This document shows positions 1 through 7,600 of a stretch of DNA of 12,529 bases, one piece after another. The notes beneath the pieces were generated by a model. It saw nothing but the letters and a program-made list of their open reading frames with translations, made no database searches and was not told where the DNA came from. Position numbers and translations under genes: made by a program. Source of the stretch: Bacteroidetes bacterium UBA4009. Lineage in GTDB: Bacteria; Bacteroidota; Bacteroidia; NS11-12g; UBA9320. The stretch is from the NCBI GenBank assembly GCA_002384205.1, contig DGBH01000155.1, forward strand, positions 577 through 13,105. Reading direction: 5' to 3'. The stretch's first letter is position 1. The number at the start of each line of letters is the position of its first letter.

Positions 1-851
1 AAATTGGCAAGGTCAATAATGTTAAGCGCTGCCGATTGGCCTGTGACAGCGTGACTAAGTGGGTCGTTGTCTGCTCTGGGTAATACCTTCATCCAAGATG
101 GGCTAGTGTATATACCTTTATCATTTGAGTAAGCTTGGCTTAGTAACTCCGTCATACCATATTCAGAAATAATGGCACCATTTATAAAGGCTGTTTTCAA
201 CTCTGTATAGACCTCCTCTTTGGTGATTTCTTTTTTACGACCCTTCATCCCGCCAGTTTCTATTACGGTTATTTCCTTGGTAGTTGTGTATTGCTCTGCA
301 AAATCGAGCAAAGCAAAGCTTACCCCAAAAAGAAGTATCTTCTTTGTAGAAGCATCAATTCGATCAATTAAGGCTTGGTGATTATAGAGGTAAAAACCAT
401 CATCTTGTTTGTTGTTATGCATCAGAAATTCAACCATACTAACTAAAGAAGAATGCTGGCGTTCTAAATAATTAGGCAAAAGCCCAAAAATTTCATATTC
501 TCGAATGTCTCCTAATTTTTGTTCTATGATCTGCAGACAGTTTTGATGATAATGGGAAATATTTTGTATGTAATTTTTAGATACTCCCATTCCGGTGGTA
601 CTGCTACTCTCAAAAATTATGGAAGATTCAAAATCTCCTGTTGTAACCTTATGCGTTTTAAAAAATGTAATGGGCAAACAGGGTATTTGAGTGTAACGGT
701 CAATTTTAGAAGCATCTTGGTCAATTAAATCAAGGTATTGAGCATATACTGAATTATTTTTTGCCTGAAATCGAAATATCTTTAGCGATATCTCGTTAAA
801 ATTGTGCTCTGAGATATTCCAAATATTTTCTATGCTAGGCAAATGGACCAT
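1..851 (-). CDS. LuxE-family acyl-protein synthetase / acyltransferase (3' end outside the window)
   Basis: I translated this from the reverse strand: 283 residues are readable before the gene leaves the left edge. LuxE-type enzymes activate a carboxylic acid with ATP as an acyl-adenylate; in luminous bacteria LuxE passes fatty acid to the LuxC reductase. Residues 81-88 (ESSSTTGM) resemble the Ser/Thr/Gly-rich phosphate loop of adenylate-forming enzymes. Residues 231-235 (YGMTE) match the YGxTE motif of the ANL superfamily. A GGMKGRKKEI stretch (200-209) also fits LuxE proteins. The start is the ATG complementary to 849-851; the frame is closed upstream by a stop and has no other Met until residue 88. 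LuxE proteins usually run about 320-370 residues, so roughly 40-80 are missing. No luxC, luxD or luxAB is visible, so bioluminescence is unlikely and the substrate is unknown. The 5' end overlaps the divergent lipoprotein gene. Family assignment is fairly secure; the physiological role is not. Confidence 0.85.
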   Translation of the reverse strand, partial: MVHLPSIENIWNISEHNFNEISLKIFRFQAKNNSVYAQYLDLIDQDASKIDRYTQIPCLPITFFKTHKVTTGDFESSIIFESSSTTGMGVSKNYIQNISHYHQNCLQIIEQKLGDIREYEIFGLLPNYLERQHSSLVSMVEFLMHNNKQDDGFYLYNHQALIDRIDASTKKILLFGVSFALLDFAEQYTTTKEITVIETGGMKGRKKEITKEEVYTELKTAFINGAIISEYGMTELLSQAYSNDKGIYTSPSWMKVLPRADNDPLSHAVTGQSAALNIIDLAN

Positions 852-1368
852 ATATACCGCAAAAGTAGTTTCTCTACTGATACTATTTCATGTATACAGT
901 TGTAAATCTGATGAAGTGTCTTTTAGTAATGTGCCTGAAATTAGCTTGAATGAAGTTTCTCTTTTGCAAGACACGTTAGGGAATGATAGTTTAATAGTGC
1001 TTGTTATTGGTTTTCAAGATGGGGATGGAGACATTGGTTTAACCAGTAGCGATACCGCAGCACCGTTCAATTTTGGGAGTGCATATTTTCATAATTTACC
1101 AGTTACGTATTTAGTAGTGGATGCTTCTGGCGCTTTTATAGAACTAAAAGATCAATTAGGTGCTCCATATGGCAATCAGCATGAGCGCATACCGGTACTT
1201 ACTCCTGCCGGCAAATACAAAGCAATTAAGGGTAACATATCCATTAAGCTTTCTGCCAATCCACTGTTATCTAAACCGGATTCACTTAAACTAAAAATAG
1301 CGTTAATAGATCGGGCGCTTAATGTGAGCAATACTATTCAGACAGAGACCATAAGGTTAAAACACTAG
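832..1368 (+). CDS. Probable surface-exposed lipoprotein of unknown function
   Basis: The gene encodes 178 residues from the ATG at 832. Residues 1-23 form a lipoprotein signal peptide: a Lys-containing n-region, a hydrophobic VVSLLILF core and a VYSC lipobox with Cys24 as the lipidated residue. The residues after Cys24 are K-S-D-E, resembling the charged lipoprotein export signal that sends Bacteroidota lipoproteins to the cell surface. The mature part has an acidic Gly/Asp motif (FQDGDGDIGL, residues 61-70) that I recall from many uncharacterised Bacteroidota lipoproteins; D63, D65 and D67 could bind calcium, which is inference. The rest looks beta-rich with no catalytic motif I recognise. 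A TTG at 802 would lengthen the protein by 10 residues, but the 832 start gives a normal signal peptide. The 5' end overlaps the divergent luxE-like gene; ompH starts 136 bases downstream behind its own promoter-like element, so this is probably a separate transcript. Confidence 0.75.
   Translation: MLGKWTIYTAKVVSLLILFHVYSCKSDEVSFSNVPEISLNEVSLLQDTLGNDSLIVLVIGFQDGDGDIGLTSSDTAAPFNFGSAYFHNLPVTYLVVDASGAFIELKDQLGAPYGNQHERIPVLTPAGKYKAIKGNISIKLSANPLLSKPDSLKLKIALIDRALNVSNTIQTETIRLKH
860..867 (-). promoter_or_regulatory. Possible Bacteroidota -7 element for the luxE-like gene
   Basis: On the minus strand this reads TACTTTTG, a perfect match to TAnnTTTG, the -7 element of the Bacteroidota primary sigma factor. 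It lies 8 bases before the luxE-like ATG, so transcription would begin only a few bases upstream and the mRNA would be almost leaderless. I see no clear -33 TTTG partner. The element lies inside the signal-peptide codons of the opposing lipoprotein gene. A match this short in AT-rich DNA could be chance. Confidence 0.35.
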
Positions 1369-1400
1369 TGTACGTTATACCCTACAGTTATTCTGTGCGT

Positions 1401-1437
1401 AAAAATTCCCCCAAATTAAGTAACAGTGGGTATTTTT
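1401..1437 (+). terminator. Possible weak (bidirectional) terminator hairpin
   Basis: AAAAATTCCC at 1401-1410 can pair with GGGTATTTTT at 1428-1437 with one T-T mismatch, leaving a 17-base loop. A T-run forms the 3' arm and an A-run the 5' arm, so either strand ends in U-rich RNA. The position 33 bases after the lipoprotein stop fits a terminator. Only three G-C pairs and a large loop make it weak. Confidence 0.35.
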
Positions 1438-1439
1438 TA

Positions 1440-1447
1440 TATGTTTG
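1440..1447 (+). promoter_or_regulatory. Probable -7 promoter element for the ompH-ompH-murI operon
   Basis: TATGTTTG matches TAnnTTTG perfectly in the only sizeable intergenic gap of this part of the window, 57 bases before the first ompH ATG. Transcription would start near 1453, giving a leader of about 50 bases. No good TTTG is seen about 20 bases upstream, so the -33 box is weak or absent. Position and perfect core make this the best promoter candidate in the window. Confidence 0.5.
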
Positions 1448-1504
1448 CATCACGTTAGGCAATCTAGCATCATTTATGTTATTTATGAATGAAACGAGAT
1501 CATA

Positions 1505-2104
1505 ATGAAAGTACTTATTAAAACAACACTCCTTCTAGCCTTTAGTGCTATCTTTAGCTTGCAGGTTTCTGCACAGAAATTTGCGTATGTAGATTCTGAA
1601 TATATCCTTAGTCAACTGCCGGCATACAAATCAGCGCAAGCAGAGCTTAATGAAATAAGCAAACAATGGCAAGAAGAAATTGATGCTCAATTTGCTGAAG
1701 TAGATAAGATGTACAAGCAGTATCAAGCAGAAAAAGTAATTATGACAAAAGATGTCCAAACTAAACGTGAAAACGAAATCATTGAGAAGGAACGAGCGGC
1801 GAAAAAGTTTCAGAATGATAAGTTTGGTTATGAGGGCGAATTATTTAAGAAACGAGCGGAGTTAGTAAAACCCCTTCAAGACAAAGTATATGAAGCAATA
1901 AATAAAATAGCAAAGTCTAATGGCTTGGATTTTATTTTTGATAAAAGCGGAGATATGCTTATGCTTGTAGCCAATTCTAAGTACGATAGAAGTGGAGAGG
2001 TGTTAGAAGAGTTAGGGGTAGTTTCAACTAATGGAGGGAAAGATGATGCCAACTTACCCCCAGGAAGTCGTGATAATACAGTTGATGATCTGCCCCCACG
2101 TTAA
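1505..2104 (+). CDS. ompH: OmpH/Skp-family periplasmic chaperone, copy 1
   Basis: The protein has 199 residues. Skp/OmpH proteins are periplasmic trimers that hold unfolded outer-membrane proteins on the way to the BAM complex. Residues 1-23 are a Sec signal peptide (KVLIK n-region, hydrophobic core, VSA-Q cleavage). Mature residues 25-42 (KFAYVDSEYILSQLPAYK) are the typical OmpH start, and residues 44-125 are a long charged helical/coiled-coil segment. The family C-terminal strand lies at about 127-155 (KVYEAINKIAKSNGLDFIFD). The last 29 residues (171-199) form an unusual Gly/Asp/Pro-rich tail ending in DDLPPR, absent from the second copy. The start ATG follows an AT-rich leader without a Shine-Dalgarno, normal for this phylum. 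It is the first gene of a likely operon with the second ompH (45 bases on) and murI. Confidence 0.9.
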   Translation: MKVLIKTTLLLAFSAIFSLQVSAQKFAYVDSEYILSQLPAYKSAQAELNEISKQWQEEIDAQFAEVDKMYKQYQAEKVIMTKDVQTKRENEIIEKERAAKKFQNDKFGYEGELFKKRAELVKPLQDKVYEAINKIAKSNGLDFIFDKSGDMLMLVANSKYDRSGEVLEELGVVSTNGGKDDANLPPGSRDNTVDDLPPR

Positions 2105-2149
2105 AAGTTTAAAATTACAAACAATTAAATATAAATTATAATAAACCAG

Positions 2150-2659
2150 ATGAGAAACGCAGTTGGAATTTTCGTAATGTTATTTGCCTTTGTGGCAGTA
2201 CAAGCCCAGACTAAGGTAGCACATATCAATAGCAGCCAGCTTATTGAAGCAATGCCTGAGGCCGATAGCATACAAAAAAAATTAATGAAAGAGCAAGAGC
2301 AGTGGCAACAAATACTTGCGGACAAACAAAATGAGACAAGAACCAAGTACGAGAGTTATTTGAAACAAACTGAGGATCCAAATGCGTCTAAAGCGATGTT
2401 GGAAATAAAAGCTCAGGAAATTGAAAATCTTCAAAAACAATTACAAGAACTGAACCAGAGAGCTAGTGAAGAATTGCAACGCAAACAAGAAGAGCTACTT
2501 GCTCCATTGTTAGAAAAAGTAAAGAAGACTATTGCCGAAGTAGCTAAAGCAAATGGTTACGCTTATGTAATGGATACAACAGATGGTAGCAGCATTATCT
2601 ACAGCGATGCTTCTTATGATATTATGGCTCTTGTAAAAGCTAAGTTAGGTCTTAAATAA
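2150..2659 (+). CDS. ompH: OmpH/Skp-family periplasmic chaperone, copy 2
   Basis: The protein has 169 residues. Residues 1-19 are a signal peptide with likely VQA-Q cleavage. Residues 21-40 (TKVAHINSSQLIEAMPEADS) give the OmpH N-terminal strand and helix. Residues about 42-125 are Gln/Glu/Lys-rich coiled coil (for example IENLQKQLQELNQ). The C-terminal part (ANGYAYVMDTTDGSSIIYSD) is the canonical closing strand of the family, including the Asp/Ser region often annotated in Bacteroidota OmpH. It ends at LGLK with no acidic tail. It diverges clearly from copy 1, so the pair is an old paralogous duplication; tandem ompH genes before murI are common in this phylum. No terminator lies between the copies, and the stop at 2657-2659 is just 4 bases before the proposed murI start. 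Confidence 0.92.
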   Translation: MRNAVGIFVMLFAFVAVQAQTKVAHINSSQLIEAMPEADSIQKKLMKEQEQWQQILADKQNETRTKYESYLKQTEDPNASKAMLEIKAQEIENLQKQLQELNQRASEELQRKQEELLAPLLEKVKKTIAEVAKANGYAYVMDTTDGSSIIYSDASYDIMALVKAKLGLK

Positions 2660-2663
2660 TACT

Positions 2664-3461
2664 ATTATCGAGGCGTCACAACCTATAGGTGTTTTTGACT
2701 CAGGGCTTGGAGGACTTACTATTCTCAAAGCTTTGCAACTAAAACTTCCTAATGAGCAGTTCATCTATTTTGGTGATACTGCTCATTTGCCTTATGGCGA
2801 TAAAAGCGAAGATACTCTTATTGGCTATGTGATGGCGATTACCCGTTTTCTCAAAGATAAAAATTGTAAAATGGTTGTAGTTGCTTGCAATAGTGCAACT
2901 ACGGTTATTACAAAAACGAATTTACTCCCATATTCATCGTCTCAAATTGTAGAGGTAATAAGCCCTATCGTATCTCTTATTGCGAGGCAAACCAAGTATA
3001 AAAAAATCGGAATAATAGGCACACGGAAGACCATAAATTCTGGAATGTTTAATCAGGCTTTGGCTGATCTGAACCCTAATTTAGAGATCGTTAGCAAGGC
3101 GACGCCTCTCCTCGTACCTCTTATAGAAGATGGATTTTTGGAAGAAAAGGTGCTCTTCCCTGTGTTTGATCGGTATTTTGAAGATTTCAATGACTGCGAG
3201 TTATTAATACCGGCTTGCACCCATTACCCTATTATTTATCAGCAAATAGAAAACTATTTTAGCAATGGGCTAAAAGTGCTCCATACCCCTAAAATTATTG
3301 CGGAAGAAGTAGATGATTACTTAAATAATAATAATTTACATAATCATTTACCCAAAGAGGAAGACGCATATTATTTGTCTGATCTTACCGATGAATTTTT
3401 AAAAGAATCAGAAGTGTTTTTGGGTAAAAAAGTAAATTTCACCAAAGTGTTACTCAGGTAA
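2664..3461 (+). CDS. murI: Glutamate racemase, apparently with a non-canonical start codon
   Basis: MurI interconverts L- and D-glutamate in the cytoplasm, supplying D-Glu for peptidoglycan; no cofactor is needed. From the ATT at 2664 the product is 265 residues, the usual family length. Visible motifs are PIGVFDSGLGG (residues 7-17), GDTAHLPYG (about 37-45), the first catalytic cysteine in ACNSATT (Cys75) and the second in PACTHYP (Cys185), spaced as in family members. Most racemases have G rather than A just before the second Cys. The frame is open only from 2649 and holds no ATG, GTG or TTG before the DSG motif; the first standard start, TTG at 2733, would remove FDSG and make an inactive protein. 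I therefore place the start at ATT 2664, with ATC 2667 or ATA 2685 (11 bases after a GAGG) as alternatives. Coupling to the preceding ompH stop could assist initiation. The gene identity is certain; the start is inference. Confidence 0.93.
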   Translation: MIEASQPIGVFDSGLGGLTILKALQLKLPNEQFIYFGDTAHLPYGDKSEDTLIGYVMAITRFLKDKNCKMVVVACNSATTVITKTNLLPYSSSQIVEVISPIVSLIARQTKYKKIGIIGTRKTINSGMFNQALADLNPNLEIVSKATPLLVPLIEDGFLEEKVLFPVFDRYFEDFNDCELLIPACTHYPIIYQQIENYFSNGLKVLHTPKIIAEEVDDYLNNNNLHNHLPKEEDAYYLSDLTDEFLKESEVFLGKKVNFTKVLLR

Positions 3462-3465
3462 TCAT

Positions 3466-3491
3466 AAGTATCAAGATACATCGTATCACTT
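3466..3491 (+). repeat. Inverted repeat after murI
   Basis: GATAC (3475-3479) and GTATC (3483-3487) form a perfect 5-base stem with an ATC loop. AAGT (3466-3469) can pair with ACTT (3488-3491) across a 5-base bulge. It lies just behind the murI stop, but no U-run follows directly, so it is not a standard intrinsic terminator. It could stabilise an mRNA 3' end or be chance. Confidence 0.25.
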
Positions 3492-3539
3492 ACCCATTAT
3501 CCTCTACTAATAAAAAAAATCCATTATGGCTTCTTTGTA

Positions 3540-4544
3540 GTGAAAGAAACCAATAGAGTTAGATATTTGCACTACCTAAAAAAATTGAGTGATTCGCACC
3601 ATATATTGATTATTGATGAAGTACATCCGGTTTTGCTGGATATGCTTGAAAATCACTCTGTTATTTACCGCCCTCATATCACTCTAGCAGAGTTAGAAAT
3701 AGCAATACAAGAGACGACTATTTTAATAGTTCGTACCAAGCTTTATATTAGCGCTAGTTGGATGGCTAAGGCAACCAAACTAAGAGTAATAGGGAGATTA
3801 GGGTCTGGCATGGATAACATAGATACTGATTATGCTGAAGAGCATAAAATTATCTGTTTCAATGCCCCCGAGGGGAATAGAAATGCCGTTGCCGAGCAAA
3901 CCGTGGGAATGATGCTTAGTTTACTAGCTAATATTAATAAAGGCCACAAAGAGATACTCAATGGAATTTGGGATCGCAAGGGTAATGAGGGTGTAGAACT
4001 AGCAAATTTATGTGTGGGGATAATTGGTTACGGTAATGTAGGACGTGTATTAGCAGCTAAATTGGTGTCTTTTGGCTGTAAGGTGATAGCCTATGACTTA
4101 TATACATCGGGATTTGGATCAGAAAATGTACAAGAAGTAGGCTTAAAAGAGATTCAGGATCAAGCAGATATACTTAGTTTGCACGTACCTTTGAACAAAG
4201 CATCTGAAGCTATGATTGATAAACAGTTTATAGATATAATGAAAAAACCTTTCTATTTACTTAATTTATCAAGAGGTAAAGTCTGTGTCTTAGCAGATAT
4301 AATTGGTGGTTTAGAATCGAACAAAATAAGGGGAGTTGCATTGGATGTTTTACCCAATGAACTATTAGAAGCATTAAGTGAAAACGAAAAGAAAGAATTG
4401 GCGTATTTAGGGGGGAATAACGGTGTTATTCTAACGCCTCATATAGGTGGTTTAACTAAAGATTCATTTCAAGAATTAGCCAAAGTGTTGGGAAATAAGA
4501 TCGTAAATTGGATGGGAAATCACCCACTTGTGAACCCAAAGTAA
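3540..4544 (+). CDS. D-isomer-specific 2-hydroxyacid dehydrogenase (SerA-like, no ACT domain)
   Basis: The product has 334 residues from the GTG at 3540. This family reduces 2-oxoacids or oxidises D-2-hydroxyacids with NAD(P)H in the cytoplasm; the best-known relative is D-3-phosphoglycerate dehydrogenase of serine synthesis. The Rossmann motif GIIGYGNVG is at 160-168. The catalytic set is present: Arg245 (LSRGK), Glu274 (LPNE) and His301 (TPHIGG). The substrate-side motif GSGMDNID (88-95) and NAPEGNRNAVAEQT (108-121) are also typical. There is no regulatory ACT domain, so the substrate cannot be read from sequence. The frame has no ATG upstream of the core. Family proteins tend to begin right at the HILIIDEVHP segment (21-30), so a TTG at 3585 or 3606 is a credible alternative; a near match to the -7 element (GATATTTG, 3562-3569) would favour 3585. 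It probably stands alone, 78 bases after murI. Confidence 0.88.
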   Translation: MKETNRVRYLHYLKKLSDSHHILIIDEVHPVLLDMLENHSVIYRPHITLAELEIAIQETTILIVRTKLYISASWMAKATKLRVIGRLGSGMDNIDTDYAEEHKIICFNAPEGNRNAVAEQTVGMMLSLLANINKGHKEILNGIWDRKGNEGVELANLCVGIIGYGNVGRVLAAKLVSFGCKVIAYDLYTSGFGSENVQEVGLKEIQDQADILSLHVPLNKASEAMIDKQFIDIMKKPFYLLNLSRGKVCVLADIIGGLESNKIRGVALDVLPNELLEALSENEKKELAYLGGNNGVILTPHIGGLTKDSFQELAKVLGNKIVNWMGNHPLVNPK

Positions 4545-4557
4545 CCCCTACCTAAAA

Positions 4558-4565
4558 TTAATTTG
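4558..4565 (+). promoter_or_regulatory. Weak candidate -7 element for the TonB receptor cluster
   Basis: TTAATTTG matches TAnnTTTG with one mismatch, 60 bases before the receptor ATG and 14 bases after the dehydrogenase stop. No perfect TAnnTTTG occurs in this 81-base gap, and no suitable -33 element is seen. The gap is AT-rich without a clear terminator, so read-through from the dehydrogenase is possible. Confidence 0.2.
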
Positions 4566-4625
4566 AATTATTGCATTTTTATAACAAATATTGAAGTTCC
4601 AAAAAACCGTATAAAAACAACGTTT

Positions 4626-7600
4626 ATGAATAAACTACTTACCGTATTATTTGCCTGTTTATTAGGGTCTTCCGTGTATGCTCAGTCCAATTTTGGAAAG
4701 TTACAAGGAAACATTACAGACGCTAAAACCAAGGTTCCTATCGCATACGCGACAATCCAACTTGAAAAAGATGGTATTCGCAAGGGTGGAACGTTTACCG
4801 ATGATAATGGAAAATATGTAATCAATGCTCTTGATCCAGGGTCTTATACTATTACAGTTAAGTATATTGATTATCAAGATAAGCAAGTGACCGATATCGA
4901 AGTATCATCCAATAGTACCAAGTTTTTGAATATTGAAATATCTCAAACCAGTGTTGAAGATGGAGGAGGTCAGGTATTGGGCCCAATTGTAGTTCGTGCA
5001 GGTAAGCCGATGATTGAGAAGGATAAAAACTCTAAGACATTGAGCGCTGGAGAAATTGCTAAATTGCCAACGCGTAATTTAGGAGCAATAGCAGCTACAA
5101 CTTCTGGGGCAAATCAAGATGGTAATGGCGGCATCTCTTTTTTAGGAAGTAGAACAGATGGTACTGCATACTTCGTAGATGGTGTGCGTGTTGTGGGTAG
5201 CGCAAGCGTTCCTCAATCTGCTCAAGGCCAAATAGATATTATTCAATCAGGTATTCCTGCTCAATATGGTGACTTTACAGGAGGAGCAATTAGTGTTACC
5301 ACAAAAGGTCCATCAAGAGGGACGTTTAGATCCTTTGAGCTTATATCATCTAGCCCTTTTGATCCATATCATTACAATCAAGCAGAATTTTCTTCAATTG
5401 GTCCATTATGGGTTAAAAATAAAGGAGGAGGAGACAAAGAATATGTGGCTTTAGGCTATCAATTTGCTGCCAATATTAACTACACGGCAGATCCTAGTCC
5501 AGGTTATGGTGGATTTTACTACTTAAAAGATGCATCACTTCAAAAGATTCAAGAAAATCCTATCATAGAAAATCCTAATGGCCCAGGGTTTGTCTATAGC
5601 TCGTTGCTTTTGGATAAAAGTGACTTGGAGTGGAGTAAAGCTCGGAAAAATGTGGGAGCCTATGTAGGAAATGCACAAGGTAAAATTGAGTTTTTGCCTA
5701 ACAAAAGCACTTCCCTTACGCTGTTTGGAAGTTACAACCAAGGTCAAGGCAACAATTGGAATTATTCACAAAGTTTGATGGACTATAGCAACTATAGTAA
5801 CTCAACTAATCAAACACTTAGAACCTATTTGAAATATACTCAACGTTTAGGAGAAACATCTGAAGACGATAAAGAGAAAGAAAAATCATTGTTTTCGGAT
5901 GCATTTTATACGATTCGTTTAGATTATCAAAGTAGCTGGAGCGAAACTCAAAATATACTTTTCGGTGACAATATTTTCGATTACGGTCATATCGGTAAAT
6001 TCACTTCTAACAGAGTACCGGTTTATCAATACACTGAAGAGGCGACTCGCTTTATAGATCAAAAAGGAGATACGGTAACGCGTGCAGGATTCTTTAATCT
6101 GGTAGATTACGGAACAAACAACATCACTTTTGAGGCGAGCGATAAGAATCCAGAAAGAGCAAACTACACCCAAGCTATCTTTGATTATGCGAAAGCAGCT
6201 TTTGGAGGTTCAAACAGAACGGGTATCTTTAGCGACGATCAAGTTATTCAGCAGTTAGGTTTGCTCAATGGATTTACTCCAGGCTTAACTTATTCTTTAT
6301 GGAATAATCCAGGTGCTGGTAATAATGGGTATTCTAAGTCTCAAACCGAAAGAGCTGCTGCATATGCACAAGGTGAGGCTATTTTAAACTTGGAAAATTC
6401 ACATGATTTACAATTTGGAATGTACTACGAGCAAACCTCGTTTAGTAGTTGGGGAATTGGGGCGACTAACTTATGGAGATTAATGCCATTATTGGCTAAT
6501 AGTCATATTTCTAGTTTAGATCAAATTACAGAAAACGGCTATATTATAGGAGGTCAACATTCTTATGATGACTTTGGAACATTTACTGATTCTGTTTCTT
6601 ATAATATTAGAGTAGATAAGGATCAACAAAAAACGTTTGATAAAAATCTTAGAGCAAAACTGATAGACAAAGGTATCAAAGATATCAACGGTAACTTATA
6701 TGGAGAAACCTCTTATATAGACATCAATAGCTTAGATCCAAGTATTTTTGACTTAAAAATGTTTAGTGCAGCAGATTTATGGAACAACGGTAATAGCTAC
6801 GTAAATTATTATGGGTATGATTATTTAGGTAGAAGAACACGTAAAAAATTCGGTCTTAATGATTTTATTAACGACGCACAAAATAAGAGTATCGGTTCAT
6901 TCGCTCCGGTATACAGTGCAATTTGGCTACAAGATAAATTCCAGTTCAAAGATTTGATCTTAAGATTAGGAGTGCGTGTAGAGCGTTATGATGCAAATCA
7001 GAGTGGCATAAAAGATCAGTATTCATTATTTCCTACCTATAGTGCCGGGGAGCTTGCCAATATAGCTTCTGGAAGAGGAGCTGCCTTATTAAACGGATAC
7101 GATATACCTGCTAACATAGGAGATGATTATGTGGTTTATGTAAATGACATTAATGATCCTAAAAAAGTGCTTGGTTATAGAGACGGAAGCAAATGGTATA
7201 ATGCCGATGGTAGTGAGTTGTCTAATCCAGCATTACTAGCTCAAAACTCAAATAGCGGCAGGATACAGCCATTTTTGGTAGATGCCAAAGAAGGACTGGT
7301 TAATGAATCATTTGAAGATTACACCCCTGTAATTAATGTATTGCCAAGGGTATGGTTCTCATTCCCGATTAATTCTGAAGCACAGTTTTTTGCGAATTAC
7401 GATAAATTGGCGCAACGTCCTCAAAACGGAGCCATTTTTGCCCCAATCAATGCCTATGCTTACCTGGAATCAAATCAAGGTAGTGTCTTAGCAAATCCAA
7501 ACTTAAAGCCACGTATCACTACCAGCTACGAGTTAGGATTTAAACAAACGTTATCAAAAAACTCAGCGTTAAGCTTAATAGCAGCCTATAGAGAAACTGT

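Noticed and set aside
519..728. Plus-strand 69-codon open frame
   Set aside because: It is antisense to the luxE-like gene, which has clear family motifs across this stretch; the frame has no signal peptide, motif or initiation context.
2125..2346. Minus-strand open frame with Cys/Ile-rich hydrophobic translation
   Set aside because: It is the complement of the second ompH coiled-coil codons; the composition is a by-product of Gln/Lys/Glu codons on the other strand.
2651..2666. A programmed +1 frameshift joining ompH to murI
   Set aside because: A +1 slip at AAA TAA T would connect the frames, but it would fuse a periplasmic chaperone to a cytoplasmic enzyme, and no recognised slippery signal is present.
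2733..3461. murI starting at TTG 2733
   Set aside because: This would remove the N-terminal FDSG motif, whose Asp acts in catalysis, while intact in-frame coding for it lies directly upstream.
5919..6173. Minus-strand open frames inside the receptor gene (also 4701-4886, 5535-5747, 7904-8140) and plus-strand 5266-5454
   Set aside because: They overlap a continuous, domain-supported receptor frame and show no family features of their own.
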